Positions 11,477-23,550 of a stretch of DNA of 64,000 nucleotides are shown here, in pieces. Under the pieces are notes generated by a model. The model made no database searches. It worked only from the letters and a program-made list of their open reading frames with translations, and had not been told where the DNA came from. The stretch comes from Trichoplax adhaerens (lineage: Eukaryota > Placozoa > Uniplacotomia > Trichoplacea > Trichoplacidae). The stretch lies in the NCBI RefSeq assembly GCF_000150275.1, contig NW_002060946.1, positions 4,625,035 to 4,689,034 on the forward strand. Reading direction: 5' to 3'. The translations under genes and the position numbers were made by a program. Positions within the stretch are counted from its first letter, which is position 1. Each line of letters opens with the position of its first letter.

Positions 11477-12994
11477 ATGGAAAAGAAAAGTGACGATAGC
11501 AGGGCATGGAGACTGTTTATTGGGAACATGGACAGGCGTTTGACTGAGTAAGTATATAGAAAATCACCTTGCAGGAGATGCGGTGAAAATGCAACACTAC
11601 TAAAGTATTCTGTACTGTAATTGATGTCAACATAAATGTAAATTAAGCACTAGACTTTTCGTCAATCGTTAGCTTTGAATGCGAATAACTCTATTAGAGA
11701 TAGTGAGTTGTTCATCAGCAGACAATGATTGGCTTGTGCAACTATAGAGAGTTAAATTTAAAGTAGAAACTGACACAGAACATCCAATGTGCAACGGAAT
11801 ATTGTGATCACTACAGTACTTAGAAACACCTACTAGCAAATTTGTCGTAGTATTATTCGTGATGAGTAGTCAAGATTAGAATAGCGTGCAAGTATGGTAA
11901 GATTAACATATTACCTTAAGCCATACTCGTTTACAATTTATTTGTACACAAAGTCATCCCCTGATTGGGATCGCAAAGTAGAGTACAGGGAAAAGTAATC
12001 GTAATCAATTGATTTTATAAAATGTCTTTATTATTGAGTAGAACCGTTAGTAATCATGCTACATACTATGCGCTTATATATTATACTAGTGAAATAGTGT
12101 AATTACAAAATTGCAATGAATTGATAAGTGGAATACATTTCCAATTTCGGTTTTGCTCAACAGTGCCGATATACTAAAATTAACCTCCAAATACGGAAAA
12201 ATAAAAGCCGTTTCTGAAAGGATTCCAAAAACCGGACCCAAGAAAGGGAGGCGATTGAATTATTGCTTTGTGGATTATGAATCGGAAGAGGTTATTTTTA
12301 AATAAATTCTTGAGTCGTATTTTATGGTATGTTATATGATTGTGATAACAGTTAGAATTTCAATGGCTATGTTTTATTTCTTAATTAAGGCTGCTGACAA
12401 GGCTAGGATCAGTTTGAACGGGAAAATCATTGGATTCAAGATTTTACAAGTTCGATGGGCTAGGCAATCTGGCTATCCAGAACTAACTATGATTACGGGT
12501 ACCGGCAAACGAAAGTATGATTGTAATGAAGGCAATAGGGTAGCTTCAATATCACGAAATTTAAGGTGAGATTTTAACGTAGGGCTAAGAAACGAGACCA
12601 CTACGCAGTACTGTATAGTTTTGTTGTTGATTGACTGGAGTTTGCGTAACGATTTTGAAACTTGTACTGTATAGTATGTACGTTGGCAATTGAAAAGTTC
12701 TGACGCTACGTCTTTGATTATATTACTTTTCTAAATGTTTCATTTATGGCTAATAGTGGATTATACTAAAGTGCTACGTCTGCGTAATACATAAATCTGA
12801 TTAAATTATCGCATCTACTTATAGATAATCAGTAAATATCGTGAAAACTCTAATTCTGCAACCAGTACTAGTAGTTCCTCTGTTGTAATTCGTTCTTTTT
12901 AATTTATTTTATATGGGTTCCGTGCTGCAGGGCTACTACTACAATGGTCGAAGTCATCCAGAAAAAGTTAAAGTCTATGGAAAAAAAAGGATAA
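11477..12994 (+). CDS. RBM18: RBM18-like RNA-binding protein
   Basis: Four exons, 11477-11547, 12164-12290, 12390-12565 and 12931-12994, join in phase to encode about 145 residues. A single RRM fills residues about 12-95: RNP2 is LFIGNM, followed by the LKLTSKYGKI segment, RNP1-like LNYCFVDYES, and the closing strand LQVRWAR. After the RRM comes KYDCNEGN...ISRNL and a short basic helix VIQKKLKSMEKKG. These match the linker and helix that follow the RRM in animal RBM18 (RYDHNKND...KIKAIEAKLK). The family is poorly characterised and its RNA target is unknown. The protein is about 45 residues shorter than human RBM18 because the Pro/Tyr-rich basic tail is absent. Confidence 0.85.
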
Positions 12995-14294
12995 AAGATA
13001 TTTCCTCATACTAACTTCCACATGAATAACCTAATCAAATTTTTGTAAATATCTACATCAAGTGTAATATATCAAACGTTTTTGGCTTATTTTAGTTGTC
13101 ATTCACATCGTTTATTTCTACTTCGATATTATGCAGTATGATAGCATAACTAGTGAATAGTCGTGCCTTTAATAAGAAGGAATGACAAAGTAATCTATGT
13201 ACTTACTGTAAGGTATGGATATGAGAAGAAGTCGTCGTTGTCAATAATGCTTACGTATTGTAGTAAGGCGTAATGTTATAAATATACACCAATTCTGATA
13301 TAAACTATCTTATTGACAATATTACAGAAATGGACATGTTTCCCACTTCATAGTTTACATGTATGCGTGCTAATTAGAGTCCTTGCAATTAACCGTGATG
13401 ACCGACTTCTGAACGTCGGTGTTAGATCATTTTAACAGCAACGTATTATTTACCGACATTTTTAATTATAAGAAGACATTCATATTGATATGGACACATC
13501 TTGATATATGTATTTACACATTTAAAGTGCAAGCCTTTTATCCTAAAGATAGAAAAATATTTATTTTATTGTACCAAACGATTTGAGTTACTTAATTTTA
13601 TAGTATAAATAATCGTTATCAGTTTAATTTTCGTTTCTAGATTCTGTCACGACGTTCAACATTTTTATAACGTTATAATAATGTAATAAAAGCGATACAT
13701 TTTAAACTAAAACTATACTTTGCTACGAAGAATGGTTTAAGATTTACAATCCAAAAGTTAGTACAGTGTAGACTCAACGATACATGGAATGTATTAACAA
13801 TCTTGCATCTGAGTTGTGTTGTACTTTATGCGAAGTGAAGGCTTACAACATATCTGATCTTGAATTACTTCAACATGGAAAGCAATGCAGTAAATAATGC
13901 TAATAGTAATAATGTATAGGATTAGATAAACTGTAGGATATAAGAAATTACCTTAAAAAATAGTTACGTTAAACTCACTCAAAGTGAACTGAAAATCAGT
14001 ATAATTTTCGTACATCTCACTCTCAGTTAAGTCTAAGAATAGAAAGAAGCATATTTTGGCACTATCACACATTTGCTAAACTATTAATTATTCATTATTT
14101 GTTGTGCAAACGCTAATGCTATATACTTGCAAATATATACGTATATATAATAGTAAATTTACAGCTTTTATACAGGATGATGAAAGTAGAATAACCAGGC
14201 TTGCCGGCGTATCGGAAGTTGGATAATAGTTTAATCACATGAGTATTTCAAAAGCAGTGTCATGTATGAAGGATTGATCTTAAGGCAAAGTTGA
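12995..14294. other. Convergent intergenic region RBM18/SSNA1
   Basis: This is a very AT-rich gap between two 3' ends. The only item of note is a 37-codon open frame at 13784-13897 with a zinc-finger-like Cys/His pattern, listed separately. No repeat cluster is present. Confidence 0.6.
13784..13897 (+). CDS. Possible small zinc-finger-like ORF or terminal exon
   Basis: The 37-residue frame from ATG contains CCTLCEVKAYNISDLELLQH followed by GKQCSK and a stop. The spacing Cys-x2-Cys, then about 12 residues to His and a short step to Cys or Lys, recalls the matrin/U1-type C2H2 finger (CxLC...H..GKxH), although the second His is replaced by Cys. It could be a genuine micro-protein, the last exon of an unseen gene, or chance. 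There is no supporting start context. Confidence 0.25.
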   Translation: MECINNLASELCCTLCEVKAYNISDLELLQHGKQCSK

Positions 14295-15580
14295 CTATGC
14301 CCTTGTTTGACCTTCTGATGTGGATTTTGGGCCATCCTTTAATTTATAAGTATCTCGCTTCAAGATACCTAGCAAGGCTTGAGAACTCTCTAGGATCTAA
14401 TATATAAATATTTCGTATTAAAATTCATAAATTCCTCTACTAAATGTAGTTAAAGCCGGAAGTAGATACTACAGCATAGGGATCATCGTGAGACTATCAA
14501 ACTAAGGCAATTGATTGACATAACAAAATGATAGTGTTACAGTATGATGAATACTAGAGACCCATAGAGACTTAGGTCTCTAGGGGTCTCTAATGAATAC
14601 TATACAAAACTGCATAGACAACCATTTTGATATGTCATGTAACACTGAAACTTTAAAGTAACAACGCAGGATTGCTGTATTCGGCTAACTTACTTTCATG
14701 TAAGCCCCTTCAGTTTCAGCTATAGTCTTATCAAATTCATTTCTATTCGCCATTTTCTTTGCCAAACTTTCATTAATTTTAGCCAGTTTTTCGGTTAAAA
14801 TTCTGATATCATTTTGTACTTTAGCTTTTTCTTCTTCTTCAGCTAAAATCTGGCGATGCAATTCATCACGTTTTGAGCAAAGATCTTCGATGCCTATCAG
14901 TTATTAAAATGATGGCAAAAATTATTTCATAAGTCGACCTTACAACCAACCGACTATTTTATAATATTGCACTTTGATGTAATCCGTCCGAATGATTGTA
15001 TCGTTCAAAGAGGAGATAGTTTAATAATAGGGAAGAAATAGTAGGATAGCTAGGCAGGTGTACAGTACAACAATCGTTTTTCATTATATCTATCGACAGT
15101 AATTAAGTAGTGCTCGTAAGAGTTTACTTTAAAATGCTCTTTATAATAGTCTTTATGCTAAGAAGATGGCAAAATGCTCAACTGTGGATATCAAGGTTTC
15201 AGTAAAGCCAAACTAAATCGTATAAATACGAATTTGTTACTTCGTAGTTTTCATCGTATCTTTGAAACAGTATGCACTACTGGTGAGGGTATATTAAAAG
15301 CGTAATTTCGAGTATTTTTTCTAGGTATGTTATGGAGTATGTACGTATACAAGTCTGAGCCTTTCGTACCATTACTTTGTTTGTTGTACTGATTGATAGT
15401 CTAGAAATACTACGTTTAAGATAGAACATATACCACTGTAGCCTTAACCTTATTAGTGAATAAGAATGATTTACCCATTGAAAAATAATCACCATCGTAG
15501 TATCAGTAGCAAAGTAAAGACAACTTACATTTGACCAATTCGTTGTTGTATCCTTGTAAAGTAGCTCCTTGTTGTGCCAT
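14295..15580 (-). CDS. SSNA1: SSNA1/NA14 microtubule-remodelling coiled-coil protein
   Basis: Three minus-strand exons, 15529-15580, 14694-14893 and 14295-14396, join in phase to encode 117 residues, against 119 in human SSNA1. The start is [17 protein letters not shown]. Nearly the whole protein is one coiled coil. Conserved blocks include [38 protein letters not shown] and [18 protein letters not shown]1 assembles into fibrils at centrosomes and basal bodies, supports microtubule branching and cilia function, and interacts with spastin; these roles come from the family, not from this sequence. The gene is divergent from a small unknown ORF whose start is only 460 bases away, so the two may share a promoter. 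A 38-bp insertion-like element sits in intron 2. Confidence 0.95.
14547..14600. mobile_element. Miniature hAT-like insertion with 8-bp target duplication
   Basis: A 38-bp segment (14555-14592) begins TAGAGACCC and ends GGGTCTCTA, perfect 9-bp terminal inverted repeats. It is flanked on both sides by the exact 8-bp direct repeat ATGAATAC (14547-14554 and 14593-14600). An 8-bp target-site duplication and terminal bases TAGAG fit the hAT superfamily consensus YARNG. It lies in intron 2 of SSNA1. At 38 bp it is far shorter than normal MITEs, so it could be an internally deleted remnant or coincidence. Confidence 0.55.
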
Positions 15581-16039
15581 GTTTTCTAGATTATGCAATA
15601 TGATAATTATTTACTAATATAGCAAGTGAAACTCAAGTATCAGCTAATAGCTGCTGTATGATTGTTGTTTCAATACTGTACAAAACTTTTGATTATCGCG
15701 TAAACAGTCAAAATGGCGCCATTCTACATTCTTACTGCGTGACAATCTGTTACTTTTTATGAATAGTTACAGCTTATAAATTATAGTATATCATCAGTCG
15801 ATGCAAAGACACAGTCATTATGCAATACTATAACATATTCACTGTAATTACCTACAAGCTGTACCATGTAACTTATATTAATGATAAAATCAATGATAAA
15901 CCACTTTACTTTACTTGTTATTGATAAATACGGATGGTAAGTAAGACCGATATTTGCAGTCATATCAACTGATGATCACTAGGATAATTCAATTCTATCT
16001 ATCTTTTAATAATTACTACGTAGTCTATTGTAGGCCGAG

Positions 16040-16395
16040 ATGGACAGTCATTTAAACGTAAAGTAAGTCTTATTTATAATCTATTTGATGACTACGAACA
16101 AGATTAATTCACTTCTTGCTCATTTCTTCATGCTTATCCACTAAGTTGTACGACTTTCAATCTTGATGAAATCATGATAACTAAGTTAATCTAGATTATA
16201 ATATACGCGTATCTTACCGATTTTGTAGAACTTTTCGCTAGTCTTTCACACGCTCAAGTTATTTTAATTGGGTATAGAGTTGTTTTTAATGGATTGTATT
16301 CAAAGTTGCTTGAAGATTGGGAAAATAAGGAAATTCTTAATGCACCTTTGAAGTCAATGCAGTCTGGCTATTCGGAATCTAGTGACCGTCAGTAG
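16040..16395 (+). CDS. Small unknown spliced ORF divergent from SSNA1
   Basis: Two putative exons, 16040-16062 and 16242-16395, join in phase after a GTAAGT donor to give about 58 residues. The first exon encodes MDSHLNV. The second contains LSHAQVILIGYRVVFNGLYS, then LLEDWENKEILNAPLKS and a polar end SGYSESSDRQ before the stop. The middle is amphipathic to hydrophobic, and the tail is acidic and Ser-rich. I do not recognise the family. An alternative acceptor at 16229 would keep the same downstream frame and add LFA before SLSHAQ, so the exon start is uncertain and upstream exons may exist. Confidence 0.4.
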
Positions 16396-17910
16396 TCCGG
16401 TGTCCGCGCGTCCGAGAATATGGCTAGTCTACTACTCATGACGCATAGAACGCAGTGGTCGTTATTATAGACTTTAGCTCGCAGCGAGTAGTGACACAGA
16501 GTATTTATTTTGGTTGCCCGCCAACGGTTGCTAAGATACAGCGAGAACTGAGCGCCGCCAGGCCCATCCTCTGATTCCTGCCCTGTCTACTGTAGCCTGT
16601 ATTAGTTTGTGAAGAGTTGTTGATGGATACTGTATCATGCAGCTAGCATTCGCTCATATAAATACTATCAATTATGCTAGACCAGAGACCGTTTACGTTT
16701 GATCTAGCTTAAGTCTACCTGGCAAATTATTATCCATACAGTACCATAAAGTATAACGGAACTGATTTCAATGACCAATCATAACTCTCTCCTTACTGTT
16801 ATGCTAAGATAAAATATGGCTAGTAAAGCCAATAATTATAGCAAGGTAATATATTATCCCATTTAATCATTATAACTATATAGAAGCATAGATACGTAGA
16901 ATATCTTATTTCTTATGTTAAATTGCGTACGGACGCAATTAGTAGTTTATATTGCAGATTCATATACTAGTGAATGAATTAGTAGTACGTGCAATTAGTT
17001 TGTCGACTAATTTATATTAGCACAGTTACTTTACTCACTTTATTGCACCAACTAAAAGTTAATGACAGCGATGCAATTTAAACTTTTAAAGATTGATAAG
17101 TTCTAATGACTTCCTAATTGATCGTTATAGGCAACCAACAATCGAAATTACAATTATTGTAAGTATTTATAATCTGCTACCGTAAGTCAGCGGCATATTT
17201 GTTAGATAAAATTAAACTGTAATTAGATATGATTGCATTAATAATTAAAGTAAACCTAATAAATGGATTTGCAACTGCAAAACTCTTGATTTTCCATCGA
17301 TGATATATAAAGTACTTTCCTCCAATCATAATCTGATCAGTTTCCTCGTCCATTTTATACATTAATTAATATTAGGTAGTCTGTATTACGTACTTAAAAA
17401 GTTCATCATGATGATATCACTTATTTTATTGTAAGTAAAGTTAACGCATATCATAATAAAAATATTAAAGCAGAATATCATTGGCACAATATAACTGAGC
17501 AATATAGTACAATACAGTACGTTTATTTATGCGATGTCGTTACTAATACTTGATGCTCTGATTACGTTGTATTTATTTAATTATTATGGCAGAAATATTA
17601 TTCTACGTTATGATATTGTATATCTTAAATAGTTGCCAGGAGAATTTTTTGGTTAAGTAAACTTAACAAATCACCTACGAATTAGACCATTTATCAATTT
17701 AAACTCTTTACTCTATCTTGCTACTCATAAATGACACGGACCTTTAGCAAATCGATCATTCCAACGGAAAATCACGTATGTTATATTTATCACAGTACTT
17801 TGTTTAATTTTGTGACTAATATTGCAATATAATATTACTCTCGGACCCTTAAGCTTTATTCTGATTTTATTATAACAACAAAATACTTATAATTTTGTCA
17901 TTGGTTGCAG
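16396..17910. other. Region between the small ORF and the first secure TTLL9 exon
   Basis: A moderately GC-richer patch lies at about 16480-16600, the rest being AT-rich. The first coding exon of TTLL9 should be here. A candidate internal exon is 17131-17158 (acceptor TATAG, donor GTAAGT, phase compatible with the exon at 17911). An ATG exon with a donor at about 16816-16845 is plausible, but its phase does not fit. Confidence 0.45.
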
Positions 17911-20906
17911 GGATAATAGAACTATACGATTTAAATGCAATCTTCAAAATACAATTATTGACGTCCTAAGAGATAGGGGATGGACAGAGGTTAAAGAGTA
18001 AGTGAAATAAGATACTAGCCTCCGCTATTATTATATTAATATTACAACACCTGAACTTTATATACTTAAATTGATACCGCAGCTACAGTAGATTAATTAA
18101 AATTCAGTTTGACTTCATTATTAGAGTATCAGAATAGTCTATGGAGTTTACGTTCAATATCTCTTGCTAATAGTGCAAAAAATAAATACACTATTTCATA
18201 GTGAAAGTGATTGGGATTTTTACTGGTGTGACGTCGGATGGCTGCGGGAAAACTTTGACCACATGTTTATGGAAGAACATGTTAGAATTTGTCACTTTCG
18301 AAATCATTACGAGGTAAAATTAGACAATTCTGAAAAATACTGCACTACTAACACGCTATTACTTATATACTACAGTATTTAATTACCGTGAATCATTTAT
18401 ACTAACATGAATATATCCTTTGATCAACAAATTCGAAATCTGCTGCCTACGTTCAGTTAACAAGGAAAAATCTTATGGCCAAGAATTTGAAACGATTACG
18501 CAAGCAAATCGAGCGTGAACAGGGGAAAGTAGAAGCTACCAAGTATGAATTTTATTGAGAATTTAAATTTAAATTTTAGTAGTGTATTTCATATGCGGTA
18601 GCTAAACCTAAATTAATGTCTTCATTGCTCTGGCAATCCATAAAAGGTGTGATTTCTTTCCCACTACCTATGAGCTTCCTGTAAGCGAATTGATGCATTA
18701 TCTATTATGAATAAAGTAGTAAATTTAGGTATTAGATAAGTGTATGCTAACTTTTTTATGTGGTCTTATCTACCGTTAGTCTGAATTTCATATCTTTGTT
18801 GAGGAATTTAAGCGAAATCCTGGATCGACCTGGATCATGAAGCCTGTAAGTTTCCATACCTAACTCTAGACTTATTATTATTTCGAAATATAGACAATTC
18901 CAAGTTCCGGAAATTATTACGGTTTACACAAAGTGGCATTAGTTCAATCTGATTTAATTTAGCGCTGTTGTCTAATAATAACTGCTACACCTATAAAGTA
19001 TTTGAGATTAGTTAATCTTGAAAAATAAATTAGGTCGCAAAATCGCAAGGGAAGGGAATTTTCTTATTTAGGAAACTGACCGATATTCCTGATTGGTGTA
19101 AGGTAACACCGCGATATCAGATTTAATCTGCTGTTACCTTCGGATCAAGAAGAGCTGTTTCATATATTGCATGATTTAATTTTAAACTAGAAAAAAGGGA
19201 TGGATGCGCCAGACACTTATATTGTACAAAGATATGTAGAGTCTCCTTATTTAATTGGAGGTATTTGAATAAAGAATAATATTACTAACATACGAATAAT
19301 ATATGAATACTTTCATAAATGCTACATTTATACTTAAAATACGTAATAATAATGACTTGATATTAAATGAATTACAATCCTAGGGAGAAAATTCGATATG
19401 AGAATCTATGTTCTTGTCACCACGGTAAAATGTTTGTTGTTATATATTTGCTGCAATTGTCATTGCTACTTAAAATTTTAAACTTTTTTTGACAACTGTT
19501 AAAGATATTATTCTAAGCCTGCTGACTTACATAAAAACGATAATTCATTTTTATTACACCTCAATCTAAACATATTATTGTTATTAGAACTGGCCTACAG
19601 GTAAAATAATTATGCTTTCTATTATATTGCAGTATATTCCGATTAAAGCCTACTTATATCGTGAAGGATTTGCAAGATTTTCCAATACGCGTTATAACTT
19701 AGAAAGCATAGAAGACTCTTGTATGTACAGTATATTGGCTTAGGGTATTATGCAGCTTGCTGTCTACAATGACAGTATGAAATTTCTCGGCTATATTTTG
19801 AAACAAGAACGTAGACAGTTAGCTTTATTGCATTAGGATTGTAATTTTGATATAATCTCTCATGATAGATATTCATCTAACAAATGTTGCGATTCAGAAA
19901 ACTGCACCTGATTACGATTCAGAAAAGGTAGGTGGTTAAATCCTTAGAGCTAAAAGTACATTTTCCAGAGTGCTTTGCATGTATTGGTAGACATTCAATC
20001 CTTATGACTTAAAGGAAAGTAAACTCTTAAGCATTCTCTTATTTTTGCCTTTAAAGGGATGTAAATGGTCCCTGGATTCGCTTAGAAAATACTTAACGGC
20101 TAAACATGGCATTGAAAGCCTTGAAACACTGCTACAAGCAATTACTAACATTTTTATAAAGAGTTTGCAAAGCGTTCAGCGAGTTATTATCAACGACAAG
20201 CATTGCTTTGAATTATATGGATTCGATATTTTAATTGATGCTAATTTAAAGCCGTAAGTTAATCTAGAAATCATAGCTTTTGTCCACATACCTTATCAAG
20301 CTTCTAATTAGTTGTTCTAAAGATGACCAGTCAATAGAAGACTAACGTGGAGTTATCATTTCATGATGTTAGTTGGCTATTGGAAATTAATGCCTCGCCG
20401 TCTCTAACCGCGAGTAGTCAATCTGATTATGAGATGAAAGTTCGTCTATTGGAAGATGTACTAAATGTGGTTGATATGGAAAACAAGTAAATGACAAAAG
20501 ATTGCAATTTTAAGCTAATGTTTTGTTTACGTATTATAGTGATACAGTAAGGAGTATTTATCGTGTCAATATATTTTATTCCATTCGTTACAGGCTAACG
20601 GGCAAGGAGAAAAGAGTTGGTGGGTTCGATTTAATTTGGGATGATGGACCAGTAACTAAAGAAGATGTGGGCTTCGATTCGATTTCGTCGTCGTCCCTAT
20701 ATACGTCTAATGTGTTTCTAGGTAATAACTGTCTATTTCATCAATGAAAGTAGTAACTATTACACCTTATGCTGTACTACACTAGTTGCACTTTATTGAT
20801 GATTATTAATATATACAAAGGGTGTCTGAATGATCGCGAGCAACAACTAAAGCAAATGTACAAGCAACAACAGAATAAGGCTGCAGCTACTCAATCCAAC
20901 AATTGA
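17911..20906 (+). CDS. TTLL9: TTLL9-like tubulin tyrosine ligase family polyglutamylase
   Basis: Fourteen in-phase exons are visible: 17911-17997, 18202-18313, 18457-18542, 18647-18680, 18780-18845, 19034-19102, 19191-19260, 19384-19424, 19633-19720, 19869-19927, 20057-20253, 20373-20486, 20594-20721 and 20821-20906. They encode about 411 residues plus an unplaced N-terminus; human TTLL9 has 439. The TTL ATP-grasp fold is evident in [70 protein letters not shown] and the metal/ATP-binding block [12 protein letters not shown]...[12 protein letters not shown]. Blocks [21 protein letters not shown] and the Gln-rich tail point to TTLL9 rather than TTLL1. TTLL9 glutamylates axonemal tubulin in cilia and flagella. 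No mutation of key residues is seen. Confidence 0.94.
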
Positions 20907-21670
20907 TCCGTATTTTAAGTCTGCTACTATATCGGTGGTAAAAGTGATGTTAGAAATTGATGTTTAATTGAAACTGTAACATTTTTTTAACGTACAATTT
21001 GGCATATACCATAATCCTGACAACATCTTGCGGATATTCCAAAAGGTTAAAATTGTGATAGCAATGAAACATTAGTACTGTATCATAGGATAATATTATT
21101 CTACCGTACACATTATACACATACTGTACGTACGTATTTGTAAGTTGTTTTTAACTATCTCTAACCTACTATGGGATATAAATAATACAATTAGCCGTTT
21201 TTCTTTAACCTATTATTATAACCGTGTTATTTTATTAATACTGTGTACAAAAGTAACAGATACATATCTTACATTTATTCATTCATAAATATTTTTAATC
21301 AAATTTGTAACATAAAGAAAGAATTCGAAATTTTGAATGTGAGTATAACATAGTAGCTTTAAATTATAGCTGCATTTCACAATTTAATATCTTATTGCTA
21401 CCTAGAATGGAGATTACTGAGTAATGTTTTGTAGAAGAAATAGACATTATTTACAATAATTTGATATGATTAAAAGAAGACTTTCTGTAAAAGTAGTTTC
21501 CTCTTTCAATCTGATCGTACTAAGAAATTGGTGAGAAACTTACAATAAACAAAAAAATATCAATAGTCACAACTATTGTTTAATCGAAAGAAAAGTATAG
21601 TACAAATTATGTACAATACAAGTATTCCATGGCTGCTTCATCTGAGTAGATTTTCATGGTATTTGATCTG
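20907..21670. other. Convergent 3' gap TTLL9/PDRG1
   Basis: This AT-rich stretch lies between two gene 3' ends. It has one isolated TACTGTA word near 21077 and no cluster, exon or repeat that I can support. Confidence 0.65.
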
Positions 21671-23363
21671 CTAATTACGTGCTTGAGTTACGTTCGAGAG
21701 TTCATCGCGACTTAAAGGTTTTAGATCGAATCCTTTACGTGGTTGTTTACCTACATGATCAAATAACGTATGAAAATGTTTAATTTTAAAACGTGAATAG
21801 TAGAATAGTATGCACGTATGACTATTTGCCGATATTTCCGTAGCTCGCCAAACATAGTTACGAAAAGAAATTAATAGTAGGTATTGATTATACAGATTTG
21901 GTACTTGTTAGCATCATATTTAAACAAGCAACAATAACAAGCTACCTTCCATTTCATATAGTTGTGCCATTTTAGGTTTCAAGTTCTCATGCAGTTTATT
22001 AATTTCGGCTTGAGTATTTTCTTGGCCTAAGTTTTTAAATGATATAGCATTTTACCTCCGCGTAGAATACTGCCATTACTACAAATTAAGCCTACGATTT
22101 ACAACATACTTTTAATAGTATTGTTATAGTAATAATTCCGTTACTGCAACCTTAATCATACCTTTTTCTAGTAAATTTTGAATACTACCATTAGGCAATT
22201 CAATAAATGTATCGCCAAAGCACATCCACGATTGATCTTAAAGTTAGGATATTAAAATCGTTAATTATCCATCGAATAGGTGCAAACGGTTACACTATTT
22301 TATTAATTAGCTTATTCCTTTTTGGTGACTAAGAAGCAAGGATAATTAATCTACGTCTATGTCTTGGATGTTACTTGATTTATCGGTGTTTCTAATGCTG
22401 CGGAATGCTTCTCTGTGACCATTTCTTCGTTTATCAAGTGATACAATCTATAATTATAAAGTGTGTTGTTAGAACGATGGAGTAGCCATGCTCTACAGAT
22501 AAGGTGAATGAATAAATTTCAAGTAAACCTTACTAACATGTACATTAGAACCAGTATTGTTACAGCAGCTGTACAATACGCGTATGTGAAGGAGGATTAA
22601 AGTAGATTTCAATTTTGGATAATTTATCGGATACTATACGTTACTATATACAGTACGAGTAGAGGACAACAGGATGTAGTACCATGTATATGGCGTAGTA
22701 CTGCCCTTAGGAATACATTGCTGTAGGAATAGTTTAACACACGCCACTTCTATTCTGCTCACTAGAGTTGCAGCTACAATTAGTATCAAGCATGCAGTAC
22801 TTACAGGACACTGTAACATAAAATCCAACAATTTGACTTTATTGGTCAAGGTGAAATATTGTTATTTACAAGGTAATGTACTATTTACGTCCAATCGACT
22901 GGTATGAGATACAGATACTCGTATGTTGATAGCTTGCGCTAAAGTGAACAGGTCTTGACTGAATTGTGCGTCGACAGCTTAAATACTTGCAACTGGCAAG
23001 GAAAGTGCAGTATGATAGGGATGATAACGAAAGGCGTTGTAATATTATATTTATGTATCCATATTCGCTTAATACAGGGCAGTAACTTTAGATCATGATA
23101 TACTAAAGCACAAGTAGGTCTACATTATATGTGAAACTACTGTGCAATCCATTCAGGAAATGTAACAAACTACGTATTGCATAGGCAAGCTGACATTGAA
23201 TATTTTCATCATAATCATTATAGAGAGTATTATCGTCGACTATTTTATACTATACCATTTGTTTATCCACGAGAATGTCTTCGGCTAAGATTTCAATATC
23301 GGTCATATACTTTAAAACCGCTTGGACAGCCTCGGCGGTCTCATCATTGTCGCTGGCAGCCAT
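21671..23363 (-). CDS. PDRG1: PDRG1-like prefoldin-type protein (R2TP/prefoldin-like complex)
   Basis: Five minus-strand exons, 23256-23363, 22375-22447, 22162-22236, 21946-22026 and 21671-21750, join in phase to give 138 residues; human PDRG1 has 133. The start is MAASDNDE. A longer in-frame extension to 23468 runs into GTAC repeats and is rejected. Two long helices flank a beta hairpin as in beta-type prefoldins: YMTDIEILAEDILVDKQM, LDKRRNGHREAFRSI, then WMCFGDTFIELP, NKLHENLKPKMAQLYEMEG, and the diagnostic tail GKQPRKGFDLKPLSRDEL. PDRG1 is a subunit of the R2TP-associated prefoldin-like module, which helps assemble RNA polymerases and other complexes. The promoter side carries a GTAC cluster. 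Confidence 0.93.
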
Positions 23364-23404
23364 TTTGCAGGTCGATTCGATTGCAGTTTGGTTCAATATC
23401 TTAT

Positions 23405-23515
23405 ACAGTACTTTACATTGTACAATGTACAGTACAATGACAGACTCTGGCTTGTAGACCTTCGACACAAGCCCCTGGTACAGTACTGTTGTTCTACAGT
23501 ATACTGTACTGCTGA
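23405..23515. repeat. GTAC palindromic repeats upstream of PDRG1
   Basis: Clusters of GTAC words (TACAATGTACAGTAC, GTACAGTACTGT and GTATACTGTACTG) begin about 40 bases upstream of the PDRG1 start codon and end just before the 170-bp satellite array. Confidence 0.75.
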
Positions 23516-23550
23516 CTTCTACTTTCCTTCATGTTTCTAGTTGCATTGTC

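Noticed and set aside
23364-23468. N-terminal extension of PDRG1 by 35 codons
   Set aside because: The extension runs through the GTAC cluster and relies on a non-ATG start. The ATG at 23363 gives the family length.
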